A stretch of DNA of 64,000 nucleotides from Streptomyces davaonensis JCM 4913 (GCF_000349325.1 NC_020504.1:1832053-1896052); one strand, 5' to 3'; shown: positions 34,136 through 43,586, counted from the stretch's first letter. Numbers and translations are program-made. Notes: generated by a model not told the origin, from the letters alone.

Positions 34136-35177
34136 TCAGGGCAAGGGTGCGGGTGCGGTGACAAGCACCCACGCCGAGCGTGCGCGGTCGCGTACGTTGA
34201 CCCCGGCGACGTGGTCGGCGGGGCCAGCGAGCCCGCACCGACGACAGCGGAAATGGTCCCGGTCGGGCCGGTTGGCCCGCTCGGTGTGGCCGCAGCGCGG
34301 GCAGCGCTGCGAGGTATGAGCCGCGTCCACTTCCAGGAACGGCACCCCGGCCCGCTTGGCTTTGTAAGCGAGATGCTGTGCGAGCTGGTGGAACGGCCAG
34401 GAGGAGAGCGTGGCCCGCTGGTCGCGGCGAAGCCGTACCCGCTCACGGATCCCGCCGAGTTCCTCGACAGCGATCCCGCGACCGGTGCGTTGCGCGACGG
34501 ACACGATCTCCTTGCTGATCCTGTGGTTCACGTGCGCGGCATGACGCTGTTCCCTCTTCGCGCGCCGGGCGAGACGGCGGGTGGCCGAGCGGGTTTGCTT
34601 GTGCTGGAGTTCGGCGCGTTTGCGGGCCTGCCAGCGCCGGTAGCGAGACAGACGGCGGCCCTGGTAGTTGGTGCCGTCGGAGGTGGTGGCCAGATTCACG
34701 ATGCCCCGGTCGACACCGATCCAGTCGGCCGGCTCGTACAGCTCAGGGTCCGGGATCTCGCAGGTGGCGACCAGGAACCACTTCCCGCCGCGTTGGACGA
34801 GGTCACTCTCGCCCTTGCGGTGGGTGGCCAGGGTTTTGAGCTGGTCGGGGTGTCCGGTGTAGCCGATGCCCTTCATCCGCCCGTCCACGGTCCACAGGGA
34901 TACGGTACGGGCATCGTGCTGCCAGGAAAGGCAGCGGTCGTCGAACGGCTGAGCGGCCTCCGGCCGGAACACGATCGGGGTGCCGACCGCCTTGCGGTAC
35001 CTCTTGGAGGTGGACGGGCCCAGGCTCCCGGCCCGCAGATTGGCCTTCAGGGTGGTGTAGGCGTCGACGACCTTCTTAGGCGTGGGTGGCAGCCCGGTTG
35101 CAGGCACGCAAGGTCGCCTCCAGCGCCGACGCCTGCACGGGCGTCGGCAGCAACTTCACGTATACCACCACCTTCAT
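34136..35177 (-). pseudogene. tnpB: tnpB (IS200/IS605-type RNA-guided nuclease gene) with internal deletion
   Basis: The main frame (34136-35107) keeps VVDAYTTLKANLRAG, the RuvC-like Asp in GVDRGIVNLA, Glu in IAVEELGGI, the zinc ribbon CPRCGH / CRRCG and a final PADHVAGVNV. Upstream, a separate short frame (ATG 35177 to TAA 35076) encodes the normal TnpB N-terminus MKVVVYVKLLPTPVQASALE. The two meet in different frames at ATHA/PTPKKVVDAY. Around 40-50 residues between them, present in full TnpB proteins, are missing. So a deletion removed part of the bridge region and shifted the frame. No tnpA is present. Confidence 0.82.
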
Positions 35178-35352
35178 GACACCGGACCGTAGTACGACCA
35201 CCGCACACACGATCACCATTCACCCCACGACCAACCAGAACGGTGACCCCTGGACCAGTTGTTCGCAATCCCTGCCCCGCCGGGCCGCCGTGCGGACGCT
35301 CCATGCCCGGCCAGGAGCAGACACCGCGACGCTCCGCGTCGCGACCCCATGA
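35178..35352. other. Non-coding interval upstream of tnpB
   Basis: This should contain the left end of the tnpB element. I see no clear subterminal hairpin and no gene. The interval contains ACCACC/GGTGGT-rich stretches only. Confidence 0.3.
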
Positions 35353-35619
35353 GACGACTCCTCCCCAGCCCGGGACGCCGACGCGTGGGAGGCACGGCTG
35401 CGCCGGGCGGCGGGCGTCAGCGACGAGGGCGCGAACGACACCGACGTCGTCCACCAGATCCTGGCCAACGCCGAGCTGTCTCAGCTGAAGAAGCACAAGG
35501 CGGTGGTGACCCGGCTGGTGGCGCTGCTCCCGCCGAAGCTGCGGGCGACCTACCTGGTGGGAGCCTCGCAGCAGCAACAGCGGTTCTGGACGGAGGTGTT
35601 CATGGCGATGCGCCACTGA
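35353..35619 (+). pseudogene. C-terminal remnant of an unidentified protein
   Basis: An open frame without a plausible start runs from just after TGA 35350-35352 to TGA 35617-35619: 88 residues, mostly helical (ILANAELSQLKKHKAVVTRL, LLPPKLRATYLVGASQQQ, ending FWTEVFMAMRH). Codon usage is that of a real gene. It lies beside the mobile tract, so the 5' part was probably lost when the elements arrived. Family not recognised. Confidence 0.5.
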
Positions 35620-35640
35620 CAGCCGTGAGACTGTCCTGAC

Positions 35641-36969
35641 TCACCACTCCGCTTCCCGGTAGTCCTTCAGAAACACCCCGGACACCGGGTCGCCCGCCTC
35701 GCCCCGCACGATCGGGTCGTACACGCGGGCCGCGCCGTCCACGATGTCCAGCGGGGTGCGGAAGCCCGCGCCCGCCATGCGGGCCTTCTTGGGCGCCGGG
35801 TTCTCGTCGGTGATCCAGCCGGTGTCCACGGCGCACATATGGACGCCCTGGGCGGCGAGTTCGGCGGCGCTGGTGCGGGTGAGCATGTTGAGCGCGGCCT
35901 TGGCCATGTTGGTGTGCGGGTGACCGGCCGTCTTGTTGCGGACGGCGAACCGGCCCTCCACCGCGGTCACGTTGACGACGTAGCGGCGCGGTCGCGGCGC
36001 CGCGAGCAGCAGCGGCAGCAGCCGGTCGCAGAGCAGCGCCGGGGCGAGGGCGTTGACGAGCTGGGTCTCCAGGACCTCCGCCGGGTCGAGCGCGCCGAGC
36101 TGCGCGGACCAGGAGTTCTCCGGTGAGGGGTCGGGCAGCAGCCCCGCCTCGTCGGCCTCGCGCAGCGCGGCGGGCAGGGCGACGGCTCCGCCGGTCAGCA
36201 TGCGCATCGGCGTGAACCCGGGTGCCTGCCGGGCCCCTTCGGGCAGCGCGTCGTACTCACCGGCGGCAAGCAGCGTGTAGGACTCGGGCGGGCGGCGTAC
36301 CGTCTGGGCGGCGTTGTTGACGAGGATGTCGAGGGGTTCGCCCTCGGCCCGCAGTTCCTCGCACAGGCCGAGCACCTGGCGGGGGTCGCGCAGGTCGACG
36401 GCGAGGACGGTCAGCCGGTCGAGCCACTTCTCACTGCCGGGCTCGGCCCGGAAGCGGCGCAGCGTGTCGTGCGGGAAGCGGCTGGTCACCAGGAGTTCGG
36501 CGCCGTCCCGGAGCATCATCAGCGCGAGCTGGAAGCCGATCTTGACCCGGCCGCCGGTGAGCAGCGCCCGGCGGCCGCTGAGATCGGTGCTCAGGGCGCG
36601 GCGGCTGCGGTTGTCGGCGGCGCAGTCGGGACAGAGCCGGTGGTAGAAGGAATCGACCTGTCGATAGGGGGACTTGCAGACATAGCAGCCGCGCGGCTTG
36701 TGGTAGAGGCCCCCGGCTCCGGTGCCGGCCAACGGTGCGTCCTCGCGCCGGTCCACCGCCCCCGTCGCGGTCGCGGCCATCGCCGCCGCGTCGGCCGCGG
36801 AGACCTCCGCGCCGCGGGTCTTGCGGCGCCGCAGCCGTCCGTCCCGGGCGAAGGAGGCGGCAACCTGCTCGGCGCGCAGCCGTACCGGGTCGTCGACGGG
36901 CAGCGCCCGCAGTCGGCCGACCGTGCGGTGGAAGGCGGCCAGCTCCTCCTCGTCGATGCCGTCGCCCAT
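35641..36969 (-). CDS. Short-chain dehydrogenase/reductase with an N-terminal Cys4-type zinc ribbon
   Basis: 442 residues from ATG 36969; the frame upstream runs through a tRNA-like gene and is not coding. Residues 1-100 are a charged leader, then CYVCKSPYRQVDSFYHRLCPDC (about 109-130) gives two CxxC pairs. The SDR fold follows: GRRALLTGGRVKIGFQLALMM (cofactor loop), LVNNAAQTVRR and a HTNMAKAALNML stretch where the usual YxxxK Tyr appears replaced by His-x-x-x-Lys. So catalytic activity is uncertain. It lies 26 bases downstream of a tRNA-like gene on the same strand. Confidence 0.82.
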   Translation of the reverse strand: MGDGIDEEELAAFHRTVGRLRALPVDDPVRLRAEQVAASFARDGRLRRRKTRGAEVSAADAAAMAATATGAVDRREDAPLAGTGAGGLYHKPRGCYVCKSPYRQVDSFYHRLCPDCAADNRSRRALSTDLSGRRALLTGGRVKIGFQLALMMLRDGAELLVTSRFPHDTLRRFRAEPGSEKWLDRLTVLAVDLRDPRQVLGLCEELRAEGEPLDILVNNAAQTVRRPPESYTLLAAGEYDALPEGARQAPGFTPMRMLTGGAVALPAALREADEAGLLPDPSPENSWSAQLGALDPAEVLETQLVNALAPALLCDRLLPLLLAAPRPRRYVVNVTAVEGRFAVRNKTAGHPHTNMAKAALNMLTRTSAAELAAQGVHMCAVDTGWITDENPAPKKARMAGAGFRTPLDIVDGAARVYDPIVRGEAGDPVSGVFLKDYREAEW

Positions 36970-36995
36970 CCGTCCCCGCCTCTTCGTGCCTGCCG

Positions 36996-37067
36996 TGGGT
37001 CGGGCCGGAATCGAACCGACTTCTCCTCCATGCCGTAGAGGTGCACCTGCCATTGTGCTACCGACCC
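36996..37067 (-). tRNA. tRNA-like gene with GGC in the anticodon position and C33
   Basis: 72 bases. Acceptor stem GGGTCGG/CCGACCC is 7/7, D stem GCAC/GTGC is 4/4, T stem GTCGG/CCGGC is 5/5 with loop TTCGATT, discriminator A. The anticodon stem CCTCT/GGAGG pairs with one T-G. The loop is ACGGCAT, so the universal U33 is replaced by C and the anticodon would be GGC (Ala), but the acceptor lacks the G3-U70 of tRNA-Ala. A well-preserved fold with an abnormal anticodon loop. Confidence 0.6.
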
Positions 37068-37073
37068 GCGCGG

Positions 37074-37145
37074 CCCGGACGGCCGGATTCGAACCGGCGT
37101 ATCCGCCCTGAGAAGGCGGCGAGTCTGCCTCTGCTCCACATCCGG
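37074..37145 (-). tRNA. tRNA-Glu(CTC)-like gene
   Basis: 72 bases. Acceptor CCGGATG/CGTCCGG is 7/7 (one T-G), anticodon stem CCGCC/GGCGG is 5/5, loop TTCTCAG gives anticodon CTC, T stem GCCGG/CCGGC with TTCGAAT. The D stem GAGC/ACTC has one mismatch and its loop AGAGGCAG equals that of the tRNA-Trp-like gene at 30.7 kb. The anticodon arm resembles ordinary Streptomyces tRNA-Glu, the acceptor does not. Six bases separate it from the next tRNA-like gene. Confidence 0.65.
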
Positions 37146-37225
37146 GGCGCCCCGGGATCTTAACCGCTGCGGGACAGCAGGTCGCACGGATTTACTGGCG
37201 GTCCCGGAGGCCGGGGCGCGGTGTT

Positions 37226-37471
37226 TCAGTGCGACGTGCGCCTGAGCGCCAGGCGTTCCTTCTCCGAGAGGCCGCCCCACACGCCGAAGCGCTCGTCGTT
37301 GTCGAGGGCGTACTCCAGACAGGCGGAGCGGATCGGGCACAGGCCGCAGATCCGCTTCGCCTCCCGTACGGAGCTGCCCGGCTCGGGGAAGAAGAAATCC
37401 GCCCCCGTCTGCGCGCACAACGCCTCCTCCTGCCAGGCGAGGTCGGGCGTGGGGACCGTGTCGATGAACAT
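37226..37471 (-). CDS. wblH: WhiB-like iron-sulfur regulator, probably WblH
   Basis: 81 residues from ATG 37471 (MFIDTVPTPD); the frame is open upstream to 37627 but that region is Arg-rich and atypical. Four Cys ligands for a 4Fe-4S cluster: Cys19, Cys42, Cys45 and Cys51 (C-x22-C-x2-C-x5-C). The GVWGG turn is at 63-67, followed by a basic tail, KERLALRRTSH, for DNA binding. Wbl proteins partner the primary sigma factor in redox- or development-linked transcription. The name rests on recalled synteny with the SLAC region of S. coelicolor. Confidence 0.88.
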   Translation of the reverse strand: MFIDTVPTPDLAWQEEALCAQTGADFFFPEPGSSVREAKRICGLCPIRSACLEYALDNDERFGVWGGLSEKERLALRRTSH

Positions 37472-37649
37472 GGCGTGAAGCGTGCCCTGCGGCGAAAAAC
37501 GTTCGATCAACGCCGGATCAACGCCGCGCAGAAAAGCCCCCGGGCGCCGCTCGATGATGCCCCGGCGGCGCCCGCGAAAGCACGGCGGCGCGCGGTACGG
37601 GCGCGTCGTCGTGCCGTGGTTCGTCAACTCATCTGCGGCACGCTCTTCT

Positions 37650-38441
37650 TCACCCCTGCTGCGGCGCGCTCTTGATCACCCCGAAACGCGCGCCGTACGG
37701 GTCAGCCAGCTTGGCCACCCGGCCGACGCCCTCGACGTCCACGGCGGGCATCCGCACCTTGCCGTCCAGCTCCAGCGCCTTGCTGACGGCGACATCGACG
37801 TCCTCGACCTCGAAGTACGGCAGCCAGTACGGCTCGGTCTCGGTGCCGGTGGGGTCGTCGGCCAGGTCCACCAGGCCGCCGAACATGGCCTCCTCGCCCT
37901 CGCCTGCGGGGTTGATGGCGGTGTAGACGCCGCCGGGGAAGGACACCGCGCAGGTCTCCCAGCCGAGGGCGCGGTCGTAGAAGGCGGCCTCGCGGGCGAT
38001 GTCCGCGGTGTAGAGCTCGACCCAGCACAGCGAGCCGGGGTCCCCGACGACATCGAGTCCCTTGAGCGCGGCGGGCTGCCACACGCCGAAGGACACGCCG
38101 GCATGATCGGCGAGGATCGCCATCCGCCCCTGCCCCATGACGTCGTCGGGCGGCATCAGCACACTGCCCCCGGCCTGCTCGACCGCCTTGGCGGTGGCGT
38201 CGGCGTCCCGGCTCTGGAAGTAGACGGTCCAGGCGGGCGGCCCCTGCTCGGGCGTGGTCTGCATACCGCCCGCCACGGTGCGCCCGTCGAGCTGGAAGAA
38301 GCCGTACCCGCCGGAGTCGGGCCCCGCCGAGCGGAACTCCCAGCCGAACAGGGCTCGGTAGAAGGAGGTGGCGCCCTCGATGTCGGAGGTCCCGACATCG
38401 ACCCAGTTGGGAGCGCCCTGAACAAAACGGGTGGTGAGCAT
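37650..38441 (-). CDS. VOC (glyoxalase/bleomycin-resistance fold) family protein, tandem domains
   Basis: 263 residues holding two VOC modules: 1-125 (APNWVDVGTSDIEGATSFYRALFGW...) and 131-263 (GSLCWVELYTADIAREAAFYDRALGW...). Each has the paired beta-alpha-beta units. The metal-site residues typical of glyoxalase I are not obvious, so substrate or ligand is unknown. Related Streptomyces proteins are often called hydroxylase without proof. It reads in the same direction as wblH, 178 bases upstream. Confidence 0.88.
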   Translation of the reverse strand: MLTTRFVQGAPNWVDVGTSDIEGATSFYRALFGWEFRSAGPDSGGYGFFQLDGRTVAGGMQTTPEQGPPAWTVYFQSRDADATAKAVEQAGGSVLMPPDDVMGQGRMAILADHAGVSFGVWQPAALKGLDVVGDPGSLCWVELYTADIAREAAFYDRALGWETCAVSFPGGVYTAINPAGEGEEAMFGGLVDLADDPTGTETEPYWLPYFEVEDVDVAVSKALELDGKVRMPAVDVEGVGRVAKLADPYGARFGVIKSAPQQG

Positions 38442-38534
38442 CGTGCCCTCCTCTGAGGGTTCCCGTCGTCTGCCCCACCGAGTCTTCCACCGCCCACTGA
38501 CAATCGCCGTCGGAGCGCGTCCTAGGCTGGTCGG

Positions 38535-40004
38535 ATGTTCTTCAGGGGGCGCGGAGCACGGGAACGGCAGCAGGGCCTGTCCGCACGGCTGGCTTCACCC
38601 GAGGCGGCGGTGCGGGCGGCCGCGGCCGCGGAGATCGCCGAGGAGCGCGACTGGGCGTGGGCCGTGCGGAAGCTGGCGCGGGCGCTGGACCGGGAGCCGA
38701 CGCCGAGGACGTTCGACGACATCGCGGGGGCGTTCGGTGACGCCCTGCGCCGGGACCGGGCCACCCGGCAACGCATCGAGCATATGTTCGCATCGCATCT
38801 CGACGACCCCAGCTCCTTGGTGCGGGACTGGATCGCGCTGCTGGCCGAGTACGGGGTCGAGACACCCGCGACGACCGTCGACGACGATCTGGCCGAGGAG
38901 GTCCGCGGAAGGCTCGAACGACTGCGGGAGCAGGGCTGGCGTCACCATGAGCTGGCGCGGATGCGGCCGGAGTCCTTCGCGTACGCGGTCGCCTTCGGCA
39001 CGGCCGTCGAGCTGCTGCACGAGTCGATTCTCCGCACGGCTCCGCTGACCGCGGAGGAGGCCGAGCGCGCCCGGGCGCAGGCCCGCGACGCCTTCGAGCG
39101 AGCCCTCCCCCATCCGGCGGACAGCGACGAGCGCGGCGACATCCTGCTCGACCTGTGCGAGCTGCCCGACGACGAATCCTGGACGGCTCGTTCCCTGGCC
39201 GCGCTGCGCACCGAGGAGGTACTGGCCCTGTCCCAGGACGCCGATCCGGACCGGTCCGCCCTGGGGGTCGAGGCCCTGGAGTACCTGCTCGCGTACTGGG
39301 ACGACATCCCCAGGCGCACCGTCACCCGGGAGACCCTCGACCGGCTCAGCGCGCGGGACCAGCCGCCGCTCACTCTCGCCAGGGTGCTGCGCTGCTACGC
39401 CTCGATGCACAACAAGCGGGATCTGACCGACCCCCCGGTCGACCTCTTCCTCACGTCACTGAGCCATCCCGACGCCCGCGTGCGGGCCGCCGCCGCTTCC
39501 GGCCTCGACGCGTTCGGCGGCGGGTCGGCCGAGGAAGCGCGGGTCGTCGCCGCGCTGATCGAGGCCCTGGAGCACGACCCGGACATCGCCGTCGTGCGCA
39601 GCGCCGCACACTCCCTGGCCCTGATCGTGTGCTCCGAGTTGGCCAACACCCTCAGGGCGTCGGCGGCGCTGGCCCGCAAGGCCGACGCCGTGGACGCACG
39701 CGTGCGTGCCGCGAGTGTGGAGGGGGCGCTGTTCCGGAACGAGGCCGGTGCCTTCGGGCGCCTCGTCGCCGAGTTCGAACGGTCCGATGTGGAGCCCGCG
39801 TTCGTCGAGGTCGTCGACTTCATCTGCGGGCTCCAGGACAGCGGCGCCACGGACGAGATCCGCACGGAGCTGACCCGACTGCTGGAGCGCCTCGGTCGAC
39901 GCGATTGGCCCGAGCTGCCCTTCGAGGACGACCTCTACCCGGACCCCGAGGACCGTGCCGACCTGCTGGAGAAGACCCTGGAGACGCTCCGCACCCCCGC
40001 CTAG
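38535..40004 (+). CDS. HEAT-repeat protein
   Basis: 489 residues from ATG 38535. Helical repeats recur: residues 12-45 ([27 protein letters not shown] split by loops), about 305-330 ([22 protein letters not shown]) and about 340-370 ([21 protein letters not shown]). No catalytic motif, signal or membrane span. Probably a protein-interaction scaffold. Its TAG stop shares the palindromic CTAG with the convergent laccase stop, leaving no space for a terminator between them. Confidence 0.8.
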   Translation: MFFRGRGARERQQGLSARLASPEAAVRAAAAAEIAEERDWAWAVRKLARALDREPTPRTFDDIAGAFGDALRRDRATRQRIEHMFASHLDDPSSLVRDWIALLAEYGVETPATTVDDDLAEEVRGRLERLREQGWRHHELARMRPESFAYAVAFGTAVELLHESILRTAPLTAEEAERARAQARDAFERALPHPADSDERGDILLDLCELPDDESWTARSLAALRTEEVLALSQDADPDRSALGVEALEYLLAYWDDIPRRTVTRETLDRLSARDQPPLTLARVLRCYASMHNKRDLTDPPVDLFLTSLSHPDARVRAAAASGLDAFGGGSAEEARVVAALIEALEHDPDIAVVRSAAHSLALIVCSELANTLRASAALARKADAVDARVRAASVEGALFRNEAGAFGRLVAEFERSDVEPAFVEVVDFICGLQDSGATDEIRTELTRLLERLGRRDWPELPFEDDLYPDPEDRADLLEKTLETLRTPA

Positions 40005-40945
40005 TGCTCGTGCGGCTCGTACCCCGGAATCGTCCCGTCCGTCTTCTTCACCAGGAACAGCCCCACCATCCCCATGTCGGAGTGGCTCTGGACGTGGCAG
40101 TGGTACATCCACGCCCCGGCACCGACCCCCTCCCCCGCGATCACCTGGAAGCCGAAGGAGTCCGCCGGGCCCACGATCTTGTTGTCGATGACCTGACTGG
40201 GATCGTCGGGCCCGGTGAGCATGCCCGTGCGGTTGTCGGCCCAGCGATGACCGTGCATGTGGAAGGTGTGGTAGTACTCGCCGTGCGTGATCATCACGAA
40301 CTCGACCCGATCACCCACGGTGGCCTCGAAGTTGGGCCCGGAGTGCGCCGGCTTGTTGTTGATCAGCATGTCGTTGAAGACGATCGTGTACGTCTTGTCG
40401 GGCAGGACGTCGCCCGCCCGCCGCACGATCACCGGGCCGTAGAGACCCTTGCGGATACCGCCCGTTCCGTGTTCCGTGCCGACGACGTGGTCGTGGTAGT
40501 GCCAGTAACCCGCGCTGCCCGCCCGCCAGGTGCCGTCCTTGCGGCGGCCCGGGACATGGGTGCGCCAGGTGTAGGTGCGGGTGCCGCCGGGCTCGACGTC
40601 GCTCTTGTTCAGCTTGGTGCCGTCACTGGAGATCTCGTAGTCCAGGCCGTGCACATGGAGGCTGGCCGCCACGTCCATGGTGTTCTCGAACTCGATGTGC
40701 AGGGTGTCGCCCTCGTTGACCTCGATCAACGGGCCGGGAATCGTCGCCTTGCCCTTCTCGAAGCCGTAGCCCATCTGCCCGTCGGCGAGCTTCTCGGCGT
40801 ACAGCTTGAGGTGTCTGACCTCGCCCCCGGCGGCCGCCGCGCGCGCCGCCCGGTCGGCGCCGCTCGCCTCGGGCGCCAAGGACAACGATGTCGTCAGGGC
40901 CGCGCCGCCCAGCAGTACCCGCCGGTTGAACCCACGTCTGTCCAT
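40001..40945 (-). CDS. slac: Small two-domain laccase (SLAC), Tat-exported multicopper oxidase
   Basis: 314 residues from ATG 40945 with GGGGAG upstream. A twin-arginine signal ([17 protein letters not shown]) implies folded, copper-loaded export. Copper motifs: H97-V-H99, H149-Y-H151-D-H153, H226 to H233 (HTFHMHGH) and H282-C283-H284-VQS-H288 with axial Met at 293. Two cupredoxin domains instead of three place it in the Streptomyces SLAC/EpoA class, active as a trimer on phenols with O2. It is divergent from the ThuA-PQQ gene, 163 bases apart. Confidence 0.94.
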   Translation of the reverse strand: MDRRGFNRRVLLGGAALTTSLSLAPEASGADRAARAAAAGGEVRHLKLYAEKLADGQMGYGFEKGKATIPGPLIEVNEGDTLHIEFENTMDVAASLHVHGLDYEISSDGTKLNKSDVEPGGTRTYTWRTHVPGRRKDGTWRAGSAGYWHYHDHVVGTEHGTGGIRKGLYGPVIVRRAGDVLPDKTYTIVFNDMLINNKPAHSGPNFEATVGDRVEFVMITHGEYYHTFHMHGHRWADNRTGMLTGPDDPSQVIDNKIVGPADSFGFQVIAGEGVGAGAWMYHCHVQSHSDMGMVGLFLVKKTDGTIPGYEPHEH

Positions 40946-41056
40946 GCCGAACTCCCCTGTTCCGGTACGGAGTTCGAGACAGTAGCCGGGCAACGGCCGT
41001 TTATCCACACTCAGGACAAAGTTCGTTTCATTACGGCCATAGGTATTGGCGAGTGA

Positions 41057-41082
41057 CGCAAAGACGTCTAACTTCCTTTGCG
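41057..41082. promoter_or_regulatory. Inverted repeat CGCAAAG-N12-CTTTGCG between laccase and ThuA-PQQ genes
   Basis: Seven-base perfect arms at 41057-41063 and 41076-41082, 27 bases before the ThuA-PQQ ATG, with GACGTC in the spacer. Position suits an operator covering the transcription or translation start of the plus-strand gene. The regulator is unknown; LacI or ROK sugar regulators use sites of similar size. Confidence 0.5.
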
Positions 41083-41108
41083 CTGTTGCTGTGACCGAGG
41101 AGGTGCCC

Positions 41109-43586
41109 ATGCACTTACGAGGGTTGAGCACAAGAAGACGCGGCTGGGCGGCGGTCGTCGCGGCCGGAGTCGTCACCGCCGGACTGGTGTCGGGTCCGCC
41201 CGCGAGCGCGCGCCCCGCCCCCGACCCGTCCCTGACAACGATGTCCATCAAGTCGCCCCCGGGCGGCGCGAATGTACGGGTGCTGATCTTCTACGGCTCG
41301 GCCGCCGCCGGTGACGAGTCACCTCTGGTGAACGCCGGGATCGAGGCGATCGAGAAGATCGGGCTCTCCGGCCCGGCGGACCAGCGCTTCAAGGTCGAGG
41401 CGACCGACGATGCCTCCGTCTTCACCGACGAGACGAAGCTGGGTCGTTACAACGCCGTCGTGTTCCCGACCGGCGGCGGCGACGTCCTCGATCCCGAGCA
41501 AGAGGCGGGACTCGAGGCCTACATGGAGGCGGGCGGCGGATTCGTCGGCCTGCACGACGCGGCGCGCGCGGAGCCGTACTCGGAGTGGTTCACCGGACTG
41601 ATCGGCGCGCGGCCCGCCGCCACGAGCCCGACCACCGTGCAGCGGGCGACCGTCGAGGTCGGCGACCGGGGGCATCCGGCCACCAAGGACCTTCCCGTGC
41701 AGTGGAAGCGGCCCGACCGCTGGCTCAACTGGACGAAGAACCCGACCGGTTCGGTGCACACCGTGGCCCGGGTGCGCGAGTCGACGTACCAGCCCGGCGC
41801 GAGCGCCAACGGCTGGGACCACCCGGTGAGTTGGTGCCGGGACTACGACGGCGGCCGGTCCTTCTACACCGGCATGGGCGGCACGGTGTCCTCGTACGAC
41901 GAGACCGACTTCCGCGCCCACCTGCGCGGCGCCCTGCTGTGGACGACGCGGCTCGTGCGGGCGGACTGCAAGGCCACCATCACCGGCAATTACACGGCCG
42001 AGCGGCTGACCAAGCCCAACCAGCCGGGGCAGAACGACCAGATCGGCGAACCGCACGGCCTGGTCACCGCCCCCGACGGACGGGTGCTCTACATCGGCCG
42101 GGGCGGCGCCGACTCCTCGCAGCCGGTGGTCACCGACTGGAACAACCCCGACATCGGCAAGGGCAAGGGCGAGATCCACGTCTACGACCCGAAGACCGAG
42201 CAGGTCACCCTGGCCGGGGCGCTGAGCGTCTTCGGCAACAAGGGCGGCGGCGACGAGCTGGTCAAGGTCGAGGAGGGGTTGCTCGGAATCGAGCTCGACC
42301 CGCGCTTCCAGGAGAACGGGTGGGTGTATCTGCACTACACCCCGCACTCCCAGATCAACCGGGAGACGCGGATTGCGGAGCGGCGGGTCTCCCGCTTCAC
42401 GCTCGACCTCGCCACAAACAAGCTGGACCTGGGCAGCGAGAAGGTGCTGCTCAAGTGGCCAGTGCAGATTCACAGTTGCTGCCACGCGGGCGGCGGGATG
42501 GCCTGGGACTCCAGGGGCAACCTGTACATCGCGACCGGTGACAACAACTCCAGCCGCTTCAGCGACGGTTACTCGGGCAACAACCCGCAGCCGAACTTCC
42601 AGGGCGTCTCCTTCGCCGACGCGCGCCGCACCGCCGGGAACACCAACAACCTCAACGGCAAGATCCTGCGCATCCATCCGGAGCCGGACGGCACGTACAC
42701 CCTGCCGGAGGGGAACCTGTTCACCGGCCGGGAGACCGACGAGGGCGGCGGCAGGACGCGCGGCGAGATCTATGTGATGGGCGTCAGGAACCCGGCCCGG
42801 ATCTCCGTCGACAAGTCGACCGATGTCCTTTACGCGGGCTGGGTCGGCCCGGACGCGGGCGCCCCGTCGACGACGTGGGGTCCGGCGAAGTACGACACCT
42901 TCGCGGTGATCACCAAGGCGAGCAACCGGGGCTGGCCGTACTGCATGGGCAACAAGCAGCCCTACCGGGACCGCAATCTGCCGGATCCGACGAAGCCGCT
43001 CGGCTGGTACGACTGCGACCACCCGAAGAACGAGTCGCCCAACAACGACGGCCTGGTCAATCTGCCGCCGGTGACCGGCAACAACATCTGGTACTCGCCC
43101 CAGGGCGGCGGCCCGGACTTCCCGCGCGACGCCAACGGCGTCCCCTCCTACAAGCAGGAGGAGTCGACGTACGCCCTGCCGTGGCTCAAGGGCGGCGGGC
43201 AGGCCGCGATGAACGGCCCGGTCTACCGCTACGACGACGGCAGCGCGAGCGAGGTCAAGTGGCCCGCGTACTGGGACGGCAAGTGGTTCGTCGGCGACTT
43301 CTACGACGCCGACCAGCCGCGCAACGCCGTCATCACCGATCCGAGGAACCACGGTGAGGGTGGACTCCCGGTCCACTCGGAGTCGTTGAAGAAGATCGTG
43401 CCCCTCGGCAACGACGGCATCAAGAACCTCATGGACTGGAAGTTCGGTCCGGACGGCGCGCTCTATGTGCTCGACTACGGCCGGGGCTTCTTCACCTCGG
43501 ACGCCAAGTCGGCTCTGTGGCGGGTCACTTACTCGGGCGGCGCACCGACGCCGGCCGCCGACCAGCTGGCGAGGGGAGCGCGATGA
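41109..43586 (+). CDS. Secreted ThuA domain / PQQ-type sugar dehydrogenase fusion; TTA at codon 3
   Basis: 825 residues from ATG 41109 (GAGGAGG upstream). Signal peptide to about residue 35 (cleavage near ASA). Residues 56-280 form a ThuA-like domain ([33 protein letters not shown]). Residues 330-815 form a GDH/sorbosone-type beta-propeller ([85 protein letters not shown]). Expected role: extracellular oxidation of sugars or glycosides using PQQ. Codon 3 is TTA (41115-41117), read only by the bldA tRNA. Its stop overlaps the next ATG (ATGA). Confidence 0.9.
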   Translation: MHLRGLSTRRRGWAAVVAAGVVTAGLVSGPPASARPAPDPSLTTMSIKSPPGGANVRVLIFYGSAAAGDESPLVNAGIEAIEKIGLSGPADQRFKVEATDDASVFTDETKLGRYNAVVFPTGGGDVLDPEQEAGLEAYMEAGGGFVGLHDAARAEPYSEWFTGLIGARPAATSPTTVQRATVEVGDRGHPATKDLPVQWKRPDRWLNWTKNPTGSVHTVARVRESTYQPGASANGWDHPVSWCRDYDGGRSFYTGMGGTVSSYDETDFRAHLRGALLWTTRLVRADCKATITGNYTAERLTKPNQPGQNDQIGEPHGLVTAPDGRVLYIGRGGADSSQPVVTDWNNPDIGKGKGEIHVYDPKTEQVTLAGALSVFGNKGGGDELVKVEEGLLGIELDPRFQENGWVYLHYTPHSQINRETRIAERRVSRFTLDLATNKLDLGSEKVLLKWPVQIHSCCHAGGGMAWDSRGNLYIATGDNNSSRFSDGYSGNNPQPNFQGVSFADARRTAGNTNNLNGKILRIHPEPDGTYTLPEGNLFTGRETDEGGGRTRGEIYVMGVRNPARISVDKSTDVLYAGWVGPDAGAPSTTWGPAKYDTFAVITKASNRGWPYCMGNKQPYRDRNLPDPTKPLGWYDCDHPKNESPNNDGLVNLPPVTGNNIWYSPQGGGPDFPRDANGVPSYKQEESTYALPWLKGGGQAAMNGPVYRYDDGSASEVKWPAYWDGKWFVGDFYDADQPRNAVITDPRNHGEGGLPVHSESLKKIVPLGNDGIKNLMDWKFGPDGALYVLDYGRGFFTSDAKSALWRVTYSGGAPTPAADQLARGAR

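Noticed and set aside
37472..37627. N-terminal extension of the WhiB-like protein
   Set aside because: Arg-rich, unlike Wbl N-termini; MFIDTVPTPD is the family-like start. Not fully excluded.
41046..41108. Earlier ATG start for the ThuA-PQQ protein
   Set aside because: The upstream residues do not resemble a signal peptide, while ATG 41109 has GAGGAGG and a proper signal sequence.
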